From CADCTM01 sp049671305 (GTDB taxonomy: Bacteria; Cyanobacteriota; Cyanobacteriia; Cyanobacteriales; Coleofasciculaceae), in contig JBATUR010000026.1 of the NCBI GenBank assembly GCA_049671305.1, positions 1-20,370 of the forward strand: a stretch of 20,370 bases of DNA, given 5' to 3'. Numbering within the stretch: position 1 is the stretch's first letter; each line of letters begins with the position of its first letter. Both the position numbers and the translations under genes were made by a program. Shown piece after piece: positions 1 to 6,371 of this stretch. The notes under the pieces are model-generated. The model ran no database searches. It was not told where the DNA came from and was given only the letters and a program-made list of their open reading frames with translations.

Positions 1-585
1 GGCTTTATCTAGCGGTACGATGTAATCGCCTTCTGGCAAGTCTTCCTTTAAGTTATAAAGCAGCACGTGCTCAAAAAATAAGACCGGATTATCATCACGA
101 ATTGCCGCTTTTAGCAAGCCCTTAGCATTGTAAGGAGTAGAACAAGCAACAATTTTTAATCCTGGCACAGCTTGGAAATAAGCTTCTAAGCGTTGAGAAT
201 GTTCTGCCCCTAATTGACGCCCCACACCACCAGGACCACGAATTACCATCGGAATTTTGAAATTACCGCCGGAGGTATAACGTAGCATTCCGGCGTTGTT
301 GGCAATTTGGTTAAAGGCGAGCAGCAAAAAGCCCATATTCATGCCCTCAATGATGGGGCGTAAACCAGTCATAGCCGCACCAACAGCCATACCCGTGAAA
401 CTATTTTCAGCGATCGGAGTATCTAGAACCCGCAACTCGCCGTATTTTTCGTATAAACCTTTAGTAACCTTATAAGATCCGCCATACTGACCAACATCTT
501 CACCGAGAACAAAGACATTTTCATCTTGTGCCATTTCTTCATCAATGGCGGCGCGGAGGGCATTGAATAAAAGTGTTTCAGCCAT
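1..585 (-). CDS. pdhB: Pyruvate dehydrogenase E1 component, beta subunit (3' end outside window)
   Basis: This is the beta subunit of the thiamine-diphosphate-dependent E1 enzyme, which decarboxylates pyruvate and feeds acetyl groups to the E2 core for acetyl-CoA synthesis in the cytoplasm. The first 195 codons are present and open. The protein starts MAETLLFNALRAAIDEEMAQ and then shows the family blocks FVLGEDVGQYGGSYKVTKGL, DTPIAENSFTGMAVGAAMTG, RPIIEGMNMGFLLLAFNQI and VIRGPGGVGRQLGAEHSQRLE, the last near residues 115-134. Full-length proteins are about 327 residues, so the C-terminal third or more lies beyond base 1. The ATG at 585 is the natural start because it begins directly at the conserved N terminus. 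It is transcribed away from the WD40 gene. Identity rests on recalled family sequence. Confidence 0.95.
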   Translation of the reverse strand, partial: MAETLLFNALRAAIDEEMAQDENVFVLGEDVGQYGGSYKVTKGLYEKYGELRVLDTPIAENSFTGMAVGAAMTGLRPIIEGMNMGFLLLAFNQIANNAGMLRYTSGGNFKIPMVIRGPGGVGRQLGAEHSQRLEAYFQAVPGLKIVACSTPYNAKGLLKAAIRDDNPVLFFEHVLLYNLKEDLPEGDYIVPLDKA

Positions 586-723
586 TAACAACTAACCATA
601 TATAGCGGCAACTGACATCCTAACATTGCCTATGCCTGAGTTATGAAATTGAGGCTACAGGATTGGGTCGTTCCTAACCCTAAAGCAAGCTAGGAGAGGT
701 TTTCTTGCCTTCGCTGTTAAATT

Positions 724-810
724 GAGATCCCCCTAAATCCCCCTTGAAAAAGGGGGACTTTGATAATTAATGATTCTCCCCCCTTATTTAAGGGGGGCTG
801 GGGGGGATCT
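724..810. repeat. Dispersed nested inverted repeat in the pdhB-WD40 gap
   Basis: The 365-base gap between the divergent pdhB and WD40 genes holds an 87-base element with three nested pairings. An outer pair AGATCCCCC (725-733) / GGGGGATCT (802-810) encloses two hairpins: TCCCCCTT-GAAA-AAGGGGGA (738-757), with a GAAA tetraloop, and CCCCCCTT-ATTT-AAGGGGGG (778-797). G/C-rich repeats of this style are common between genes in Nostoc-like genomes. It may act as a transcriptional barrier or be a non-autonomous mobile repeat; the sequence alone does not decide. Apart from this element I see no gene in 586-950. Confidence 0.75.
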
Positions 811-950
811 CCGGGTTTCCCCATACACTCCCTTACTCCACCGAAAGACGTGATGCAAACCTCAATTTCCCTAAATCTGACAAGCATCAGCTTTTCCTTT
901 GCAGAAGCAGTAAGTTACCCTAACGACAAGCCACACAAAGGTAAAGTGCC

Positions 951-1952
951 ATGCCAGATCCTAATCAGCAGCAAGAATACGACGCCGTACTGGGAGGACA
1001 AACCCCCATCCCTGAAGGCAGTGCAATTTTGGGAGGAATTGAAGGTGTTAAGAGGCTCTTGGCAAAAGTTAAACAGGCATTACAAGAAGGCAATCCCTGG
1101 CGATTTTTTGAGTGCTTACGTACTTTGGACGGGCATTCATACTGGGTTCCTTCCTTCGCTATCAGCCCGGATGGGCAAACTCTTGTCATTGGAAATGGGG
1201 ACAAAACCATCAAAATTTGGCATCTCCAGACTGGGGAATTGATTAGAACTATTGAAGGGCATTCACTCTCGGTTAAATCCATCGCCATCAGCCCGGATGG
1301 GCAAACTCTTGTCAGTGGAAGTAGGGACAAAACTATCAAAATTTGGCATCTCCAGACTGGGGAATTAATCAGAACTCTGGGAGGGCATTCAGATGAGGTT
1401 AATTGCGTCGCCATCAGCCCAGATGGGCAAACTCTTGTCAGTGGAAGTCTTGTCATTGGAAGTAGGGACAAAACCATCAAAATTTGGCATCTCCAGACTG
1501 GGGAATTAATCAGAACTATTGCAGGGCATTCATCTCGTTCCTTCGCCATCAGCCCGGATGGGAAGACTCTTGTCAGTGGGAGTGACGACCATACCATCAA
1601 AATTTGGCATCTCCAGACTGGGGAATTGAAAAAAACTCTTGAAGGGCATTCACTTAAAGGGCATTCATCTTATGTTAATTGCGTCGCCATCAGCCCGGAT
1701 GGGAAGACTATTGTCAGTGGTAGTGGGGAAAATCCTTTGTGTTTGTTTGGAAGTTGGGAGAATGGTAGTGGTCCACTTCCTTTAACTGTTTTTGACACAA
1801 CTATCAAAGTCTGGAATCTCCACACCGGAGAATTAATCAGAACGATTGAAGGGCATTCATCTTCTATTAATTCCGTTGCCATTAGCCCAGATGGAAAAAC
1901 ACTTGTCAGTGGAAGTTGGGACGAAACTATCAAAATCTGGGGAGTGCCCTAA
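951..1952 (+). CDS. WD40-repeat protein, six blades, cyanobacterial type
   Basis: WD40 proteins form beta-propellers that act as binding platforms; no partner can be inferred here. Residues 1-30 carry a cyanobacterial motif (AVLGGQTP, then AILGGIEGVKRLL). They are followed almost at once by a stretch like KVKQALQEGNPWRFF that in relatives, from memory, lies after a longer helical region, so about 50 residues may be missing. Six repeats follow from about residue 59, each with GHS, AISPDG(Q/K)T, SGS and IKIW. Blades 1-4 are nearly identical in DNA, which implies recent duplication or conversion. Blade 3 has a 15-bp duplication, blade 4 lacks two residues, and blade 5 has a repeated KGHS and about 22 extra residues before DTTIKVW. 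The frame stays open throughout. The ATG at 951 follows a weak AAAGGTAAAG. No signal peptide is seen. Confidence 0.85.
   Translation: MPDPNQQQEYDAVLGGQTPIPEGSAILGGIEGVKRLLAKVKQALQEGNPWRFFECLRTLDGHSYWVPSFAISPDGQTLVIGNGDKTIKIWHLQTGELIRTIEGHSLSVKSIAISPDGQTLVSGSRDKTIKIWHLQTGELIRTLGGHSDEVNCVAISPDGQTLVSGSLVIGSRDKTIKIWHLQTGELIRTIAGHSSRSFAISPDGKTLVSGSDDHTIKIWHLQTGELKKTLEGHSLKGHSSYVNCVAISPDGKTIVSGSGENPLCLFGSWENGSGPLPLTVFDTTIKVWNLHTGELIRTIEGHSSSINSVAISPDGKTLVSGSWDETIKIWGVP
1434..1463 (+). repeat. 15-bp tandem duplication inside WD40 blade 3
   Basis: CTTGTCAGTGGAAGT (1434-1448) is followed directly by CTTGTCATTGGAAGT (1449-1463), with one mismatch. It adds five residues (LVIGS) to the loop before the conserved Asp and keeps the frame. 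The second unit has the T found in blade 1 (LVIGN), so a slipped or unequal exchange between blades is a likely origin. Confidence 0.9.
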
Positions 1953-2072
1953 CCTGCAAACCATCTCACCACCAACAGACCTGCCCTTCCTGCACGATAG
2001 AATATGTTCAGAACCAATCCTTGGCTCAAACCAACAGAGCCGGAGTGGTAAATTGGTGATTAATCCCTTTAA
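1951..2072. repeat. 122-bp direct repeat, copy A (left of vapBC)
   Basis: This segment starts inside the WD40 stop codon region and ends before vapB. It matches 2857-2978 at a constant offset of 906 bases with four mismatches, all in the first 40 positions; the last 80 or so bases are identical. It has no convincing ORF on either strand. It contains short inverted words such as TTGG-CTCAAA-CCAA. Together with copy B it brackets the toxin-antitoxin genes. Confidence 0.93.
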
Positions 2073-2123
2073 CTTGTGCACTTAGAGTTGACAATTTGAA
2101 GGCAATGCCAGGAATCTCGAAGT

Positions 2124-2333
2124 ATGACAAGTCGTGAGCAATTGATTCAGGAACTGCAACAGGCTCCCGATGATCTAGTAAAAACAGTACTGGATTACTT
2201 ACATCGGGTTAAGGCTATCCGTAAAAAACACCCACTGGCAAAGTTCGCAGGGATTTTAAGTGACTCAGAGTCAGAAGAACTAAAACAATCAATTGCCACA
2301 GAGTGTCGGCAAGTAGATTTGGATGAGTGGTGA
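2124..2333 (+). CDS. vapB: VapB-like antitoxin of a type II toxin-antitoxin pair
   Basis: A 69-residue acidic protein starting MTSREQLIQELQQAPDDLVK and ending in ECRQVDLDEW. Position, size and overlap with the PIN-domain gene make it the antitoxin, which should bind and neutralise VapC and repress the shared promoter. The N-terminal helical QELQQAPDDLVKTVLDYLHR region is typical of small cyanobacterial antitoxins partnered with PIN toxins; I cannot see a clear AbrB or RHH motif, so the DNA-binding class is open. It overlaps the toxin start by 11 bases, implying translational coupling. An AGGA lies about 12 bases upstream of the ATG. Confidence 0.8.
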   Translation: MTSREQLIQELQQAPDDLVKTVLDYLHRVKAIRKKHPLAKFAGILSDSESEELKQSIATECRQVDLDEW

Positions 2334-2712
2334 AATAGCATTAGATACCTCTGTTGCAGTTCGTTTCTTGAATGAAGACACAGCAATTACCGCAAGAGTA
2401 TTAGTAATACCCGAAATAATTTTGCCAATGATTGTTGTTGGAGAATTATTGTTTGGTGCAGAAAACTCGGCACGTCCATTGCAAAATTTGCCTCGCTATC
2501 TGGAGTTTATATCAGCTTGTGTAGCCATGCCATTAGGAAGAGAAACAGCAACAACCTACGCTCAAACCCGTTTAGCATTGAAGCGCCAGGGACGACCAAT
2601 TCCGATGAATGATGTATGGATTGCTGCTCAGTGCTTAGAACATGGTTGGGTGCTAGTGACGGATGATACAGACTTTGATTATGTGGATGGACTGATATTG
2701 GAACACTGGTAG
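2323..2712 (+). CDS. vapC: VapC-like PIN-domain ribonuclease toxin
   Basis: A 129-residue PIN-domain protein. VapC toxins are Mg-dependent RNases that cut tRNA or rRNA and stop translation when not bound by antitoxin. The expected acidic residues are present: Asp8 in ALDTS, Glu41 in GELLFGA, Asp97 in NDVWIAA, and Asp115/Asp117 in VTDDTDF. The length is usual for the family and the frame is intact, so it is probably active. The start ATG lies within the antitoxin gene. The pair lies between two 122-bp direct repeats, which suggests it arrived, or was trapped, as a cassette. Confidence 0.9.
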   Translation: MSGEIALDTSVAVRFLNEDTAITARVLVIPEIILPMIVVGELLFGAENSARPLQNLPRYLEFISACVAMPLGRETATTYAQTRLALKRQGRPIPMNDVWIAAQCLEHGWVLVTDDTDFDYVDGLILEHW

Positions 2713-2747
2713 CCTTGGTTTAACAAAATGTATGGGACATCTAGCAT

Positions 2748-2810
2748 TTTCAAACTGGAGAATTAATCAGCACTCTTGAGGGGCATTTATACGGTGTTAG
2801 TATTTTGAGT
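2748..2810 (+). pseudogene. Relic of a WD40-repeat gene
   Basis: In one frame this stretch reads FQTGELISTLEGHLYGVSI, which matches the blade junction of the upstream WD40 protein (LQTGELIRTLEGHS) in sequence and spacing. The DNA match is strong around ACTGGAGAATTAATCAGCAC. The flanking blade sequence is gone and there is no start codon. It lies before direct repeat copy B, just as the WD40 3' end lies before copy A, so it marks a former second WD40 gene or a duplicated gene end. Confidence 0.75.
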
Positions 2811-2856
2811 GTCAGTCTCTTCTACAAACCTAATAATTCGACTACCCTGCCCCATC

Positions 2857-2978
2857 AACCTGCAAACAAGCTCACCACCCACAGACCTGCCCTTGCTGCA
2901 CGATAGAATATGTTCAGAACCAATCCTTGGCTCAAACCAACAGAGCCGGAGTGGTAAATTGGTGATTAATCCCTTTAA
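2857..2978. repeat. 122-bp direct repeat, copy B (upstream of dnaK)
   Basis: Second copy of the repeat at 1951-2072, about 97% identical. It ends 57 bases before the dnaK start codon, so it lies where the dnaK promoter or 5' leader is expected. I did not find a convincing CIRCE heat-shock operator in it or beside it. Confidence 0.93.
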
Positions 2979-3035
2979 ACTACACATCAAAGCGAAGAAG
3001 TTGACACCATTCATCGAGAGGAGAACAAAGTAGGC

Positions 3036-5210
3036 ATGGGCAAGGTAGTCGGCATTGACCTAGGTACAACAAACTCCGTTGTGGCTGTTATGGAGGGTGG
3101 CAAGCCGGTTGTAATTGCCAATGCGGAAGGAATGCGGACAACTCCTTCGGTGGTTGGCTTTAACAAGGACGGGGAACGCTTGGTTGGGCAAATGGCACGT
3201 CGCCAATCAGTCCTTGACCCTCAAAATACTTTTTATGGCGTCAAGCGTTTTATTGGGCGCAAGTACGCTGAAATTAATCCAGAATCAAAGCGGGTGGCAT
3301 ACACAATTCGCCCTGATGAAACTGGCAATATTAAAATTAAATGTCCTCGTTTGAAAAAAGACTTTGCACCAGAAGAAATTGCCTCAATGGTGTTGCAAAA
3401 GTTGGCAGATGAAGCGGGACGCTATTTGGGACAAACTGTTACAGGTGCAGTAATTACAGTTCCGGCTTATTTTAACGATTCCCAGCGGCAGGCGACACGA
3501 GATGCTGGCAGAATTGCCGGTTTGGAGGTGTTGCGGATACTAAATGAACCAACGGCGGCATCTTTGGCTTATGGTTTGGACAGAGAAGAAAGCGAGACAA
3601 TTTTGGTTTTTGACTTGGGTGGTGGCACTTTTGATGTCTCGATTTTGGAAGTTGGCGATGGTGTTTTTGAAGTCAAGGCAACCAGTGGTGATACCCAACT
3701 CGGCGGCAATGACTTTGACCGCAAAATCGTAGACTGGCTAGCAGAGCAGTTTTTGGAGACAGAGAAGGTAGACCTCAGACGCGATCGCCAAGCCCTCCAG
3801 CGCCTCTATGAAGCTGCTGAAAAAGCAAAAATTGAACTTTCTGGGGTCGGGGTGACTGATATCAATTTACCCTTCATTACCGCCACGGAAGATGGACCGA
3901 AACATCTGGAAACCAGGCTAACTCGTGGAGAGTTTGAGGAGTTATGTGGTGATTTGATTGCTCGTTTGCGTCGTCCTTTAAAGCGATCGCTTTCTGATGC
4001 GGGCTTAAGTCCTTATCAAATCGATGAAGTGGTCCTAGTTGGTGGCTCAACTCGTATCCCATTGGTGCAACAATTGGTGCGGAGTTTAATTGATAAAGCC
4101 CCCAATCAAAATGTTAATCCTGATGAAGTTGTAGCGGTTGGTGCAGCAATTCAAGCAGGCATTTTAACTAGTGAAGTTAAAGATATTTTGTTATTAGATG
4201 TCACTCCTTTATCAGTAGGTTTAGAAACCATCGGCGGAGTGATGAAAAAACTAATTCCTCGCAATACAACCATTCCAGTACGCCGTTCTGACATCTTTTC
4301 CACATCAGAAAATAATCAAACTTTGGTAGAAGTTCATGTCCTCCAAGGTGAACGAGAAATGGCGGCAGATAATAAATCTTTGGGACGGTTTAAACTAACA
4401 GGAATTCCACCAGCTCCCAGAGGTGTGCCGCAAGTGCAAGTATCCTATGATATTGATGCTAATGGCATCTTGCAGGTGACAGCTTTAGACAGAACAACCG
4501 GACGCGAACAAACGGTGACAATTCAAGGTGCAAGTACCTTGAATGAGATGGAAGTTAATGAGATGATTCGGGAAGCTGAGAAGTTTGCCGCCGTTGACCG
4601 ACAAAAACGCGAACGAGTTGAAAAGCGTAACCGGGCGCAAACTTTGACAAATGAAGCGGAACGGAAAATTAAAGAAGTGACGCTAGATTTTGGTTCACAG
4701 TTTGCCGGAATGCATCGCCGTCGTATTGAAGCTTTGGTTCAGGAATTGCGAGAAGCGTTAAAACGTGATGATGAGCGCTCAATTGACAGGGCACAATCAG
4801 ATTTGCAAGATGCACTGAATGAGTTGAAGCGAGAGGTGCGCTTGCAATATGCCGACGAAGAGGATGATGACTTTTTTGGTTCGATTCGTCGTACCTTTAC
4901 AGGGGATAATGACCGAGAACGCGATCGCTATGAGACACGTGATCCTTACAGTCGTGACCCTTATGATCGTGACCCCTATAAACGTGATGCAGGGCGTGAC
5001 CCTTATGATCGTGACCCCTACAAACGTGATGCAGGACGTGATCCTTATGATCGTGACCCTTATAATCGTGATGTTCCCAGACGTGATAGTTCCGGACGTG
5101 ATAGTTACGGACGTGATTCATATGGTGGAAGCAGTCGCCCTCCACGGGAACGACCACGTAATGCGCCGCTACAAAATGATTGGGACGAAGAAGATGACGA
5201 CTGGTTTTAA
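3036..5210 (+). CDS. dnaK: DnaK (Hsp70) chaperone paralogue with a repetitive acidic/basic tail
   Basis: An ATP-dependent Hsp70 chaperone that binds exposed hydrophobic segments together with DnaJ and GrpE. The ATPase domain is complete: GIDLGTTNSVVAVMEGGKPV (from residue 5), VITVPAYFNDSQRQATRDAG, LVFDLGGGTFDVSILEVGDG and VVLVGGSTRIPLVQQLV. The interdomain linker is VKDILLLDVTPLSVG, followed by the substrate-binding domain and helical lid. At 724 residues it is longer than the usual 610-640. The extra C-terminal part (from about residue 610) is rich in Arg, Asp and Tyr, contains three 14-residue repeats of the RDPYDRDPYKRDAG type, and ends in DWDEEDDDWF. Cyanobacteria carry several DnaKs, and this resembles the extended DnaK1/DnaK3-type copies rather than the canonical DnaK2. 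The ATG at 3036 has GAGAGGAG upstream. dnaJ follows after 64 bases. Confidence 0.96.
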   Translation: MGKVVGIDLGTTNSVVAVMEGGKPVVIANAEGMRTTPSVVGFNKDGERLVGQMARRQSVLDPQNTFYGVKRFIGRKYAEINPESKRVAYTIRPDETGNIKIKCPRLKKDFAPEEIASMVLQKLADEAGRYLGQTVTGAVITVPAYFNDSQRQATRDAGRIAGLEVLRILNEPTAASLAYGLDREESETILVFDLGGGTFDVSILEVGDGVFEVKATSGDTQLGGNDFDRKIVDWLAEQFLETEKVDLRRDRQALQRLYEAAEKAKIELSGVGVTDINLPFITATEDGPKHLETRLTRGEFEELCGDLIARLRRPLKRSLSDAGLSPYQIDEVVLVGGSTRIPLVQQLVRSLIDKAPNQNVNPDEVVAVGAAIQAGILTSEVKDILLLDVTPLSVGLETIGGVMKKLIPRNTTIPVRRSDIFSTSENNQTLVEVHVLQGEREMAADNKSLGRFKLTGIPPAPRGVPQVQVSYDIDANGILQVTALDRTTGREQTVTIQGASTLNEMEVNEMIREAEKFAAVDRQKRERVEKRNRAQTLTNEAERKIKEVTLDFGSQFAGMHRRRIEALVQELREALKRDDERSIDRAQSDLQDALNELKREVRLQYADEEDDDFFGSIRRTFTGDNDRERDRYETRDPYSRDPYDRDPYKRDAGRDPYDRDPYKRDAGRDPYDRDPYNRDVPRRDSSGRDSYGRDSYGGSSRPPRERPRNAPLQNDWDEEDDDWF
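4953..5078 (+). repeat. Three 42-bp tandem repeats encoding the DnaK tail
   Basis: Units begin at 4953, 4995 and 5037, exactly 42 bases apart, each encoding about RDPYDRDPYKRDAG (the third drifts to NRDVP). Shorter CGTGAT-phased 12- to 18-base subrepeats flank them (4938-4952 and about 5080-5120). The few differences between units are mostly silent, as expected of recent expansion under protein-level constraint. Confidence 0.92.
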
Positions 5211-5233
5211 GTAGTTGTTTGTGAGCAAGAGAA

Positions 5234-5275
5234 ATGACTAATGACCAATGACTAAAGACTAATCACTAATGACTA
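5234..5275 (+). repeat. Six tandem heptamers (ATGACTA type) in the dnaK-dnaJ spacer
   Basis: ATGACTA, ATGACCA, ATGACTA, AAGACTA, ATCACTA and ATGACTA follow without a gap from 5234 to 5275. Short tandem heptamers (STRR sequences) are a known feature of heterocystous cyanobacteria. The last unit provides ATG codons at or next to the dnaJ start, and the array occupies the place where a ribosome binding site should be. Confidence 0.92.
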
Positions 5276-6252
5276 TGCAAAACTTTCGGGATTACTACGA
5301 GATTTTGGGTGTACCAGCAGAGGCATCCAGCGACGAAATTAAGAAGGTTTTTCGGCGACTTGCTCGGCAGTATCATCCCGATATGAATCCGGGAGACAAC
5401 ACCGCAGAGGAAAAGTTTAAGGATATTGGTGAGGCTTATGAGGTGCTATCAGACCCCAATAAGCGATCGCAATATGACCAGTTTAGTAAGTTTTTGAAGA
5501 AAAAAAGCTTCACTAAAAAAACGCCCAAAGCCTCGACTTTTAGAAACAATGGTAGCGCGCGTACTTCCACCCAAGAAGCCGATTTTAGTCAGTTTGGCGA
5601 CTTCAACAGCTTTGTTGAGCAACTGCTACAACGTCCCCCCGGTAAGACAGCTACTGCCGATGGTAATAGGGTTAAGACAACTGATGCCTATCGACCTGGT
5701 ACAACCAAAACCTACACCACCGTTAATCCACGTCCTGCCCGTAAAGATGTTGAGGCGCGACTCACACTACCTTTAGAAAAAGCTTATACCGGTGGACGAG
5801 AGCGCATCCGTTTAGAAGATGGACGCTCATTGGAAATTGATATGCCCGGGGGAATGTTTACAGGGCAAAGGGTACGCCTCAAAGGTCAAGGCATCGACGG
5901 CGGCAACTTATACTTAAGAATTACCGTGGCTCCCCATCCTTTTTTTAAAGTGGAAGGGTCGGATGTTTTTTGTCAAGTCCCAGTGACGCCCAGTGAGGCA
6001 GTTTTGGGTGGACCTGCGGAAGTGCCGACGCTGGATGGTAGGGTGAAAATGAATGTTCCTAGCGGCGTGAGGTCGGGTCAACGTTTGCGCCTTGCTAATA
6101 AAGGCTACCCTGATGCTAATGGTAAACGCGGCGATCAGTTAGTGGAACTTATGATTGTGGCGCCAAAAGATCCCAGTCCGCAAGTCAGAGAATTGTATGA
6201 AAAGTTGCGGCAGTTGGAGAATTTCAACCCACGTCAGAATTTAGGTGTTTAG
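5275..6252 (+). CDS. dnaJ: DnaJ-family co-chaperone, CbpA-like (J domain plus C-terminal peptide-binding domains)
   Basis: A J-domain protein that stimulates the ATPase of DnaK and delivers clients. The J domain spans about residues 3-70 (FRDYYEILGV, then RRLARQYHPDMNPGD with the HPD triad). A linker rich in Lys, Thr and Ser follows in place of a Gly/Phe region, and there is no CxxCxGxG zinc finger, so it is type II (CbpA-like). The C-terminal domain includes VEARLTLPLEKAYTGGRERI, then VPSGVRSGQRLRL. The start is ambiguous: ATG at 5275 and in-frame ATG at 5269 both come from the heptamer array, and I prefer 5275, which gives MQNFRDYYEILGV. No Shine-Dalgarno sequence is visible, so coupling to dnaK translation or an alternative initiation mode is likely. 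It is presumably the dedicated partner of the upstream DnaK. Confidence 0.93.
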   Translation: MQNFRDYYEILGVPAEASSDEIKKVFRRLARQYHPDMNPGDNTAEEKFKDIGEAYEVLSDPNKRSQYDQFSKFLKKKSFTKKTPKASTFRNNGSARTSTQEADFSQFGDFNSFVEQLLQRPPGKTATADGNRVKTTDAYRPGTTKTYTTVNPRPARKDVEARLTLPLEKAYTGGRERIRLEDGRSLEIDMPGGMFTGQRVRLKGQGIDGGNLYLRITVAPHPFFKVEGSDVFCQVPVTPSEAVLGGPAEVPTLDGRVKMNVPSGVRSGQRLRLANKGYPDANGKRGDQLVELMIVAPKDPSPQVRELYEKLRQLENFNPRQNLGV

Positions 6253-6361
6253 CGCAATTTTGTAGAGACGTTCCAGCCGAACGTCTCTTGGAGAATTTCA
6301 ACCCACGTCAGAATTTGGGTGTTTAGCGCAATTTTGTAGAGACGTTCCGGCGGAACGTCTC
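6214..6361 (+). repeat. 74-bp tandem duplication of the dnaJ 3' end and palindrome
   Basis: Unit 1 (6214-6287) holds the last codons of dnaJ, its stop and a palindrome. Unit 2 (6288-6361) repeats all of this with three differences. Since 74 is not a multiple of three and the dnaJ stop lies in unit 1, unit 2 is noncoding. The unit 1 palindrome is truncated compared with unit 2. Confidence 0.93.
6264..6288. terminator. Palindrome copy 1 (25 bp), possible dnaJ terminator
   Basis: AGAGACGTTC and GAACGTCTCT form 10-bp perfect arms around CAGCC, 12 bases after the dnaJ stop. There is no long T-run. It belongs to a family with copies at 6336, 8661 and 10891. Confidence 0.65.
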
Positions 6362-6364
6362 TAC
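6336..6364. terminator. Palindrome copy 2 (29 bp), between convergent dnaJ and Uma2 genes
   Basis: GTAGAGACGTTCCG-G-CGGAACGTCTCTAC, with 14-bp perfect arms. It lies 8 bases before the stop of the minus-strand Uma2 gene, so it may stop transcription from both sides. The lack of T-runs means a dispersed mobile palindrome is equally possible. Confidence 0.65.
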
Positions 6365-6371
6365 GATTAGA

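Noticed and set aside
1150..1640. Regularly spaced repeats resembling a CRISPR array
   Set aside because: The period matches WD40 blades (about 126 bases) and the sequence is coding throughout with conserved WD motifs; there are no cas genes.
965..1933. Long open frames on the minus strand opposite the WD40 gene
   Set aside because: They mirror the repeated blades, have repetitive composition and no start context; they are shadows of the WD40 coding frame.
2760..2790. CIRCE-like heat-shock operator upstream of dnaK
   Set aside because: AGCACTC is followed by GGGGC, not by the needed GAGTGCT after nine bases; this stretch is better explained as WD40 relic.
4897..5157. Histidine-rich minus-strand frame opposite the DnaK tail
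   Set aside because: Its pattern is the antisense of the 42-bp repeats; there is no ribosome site or independent support.
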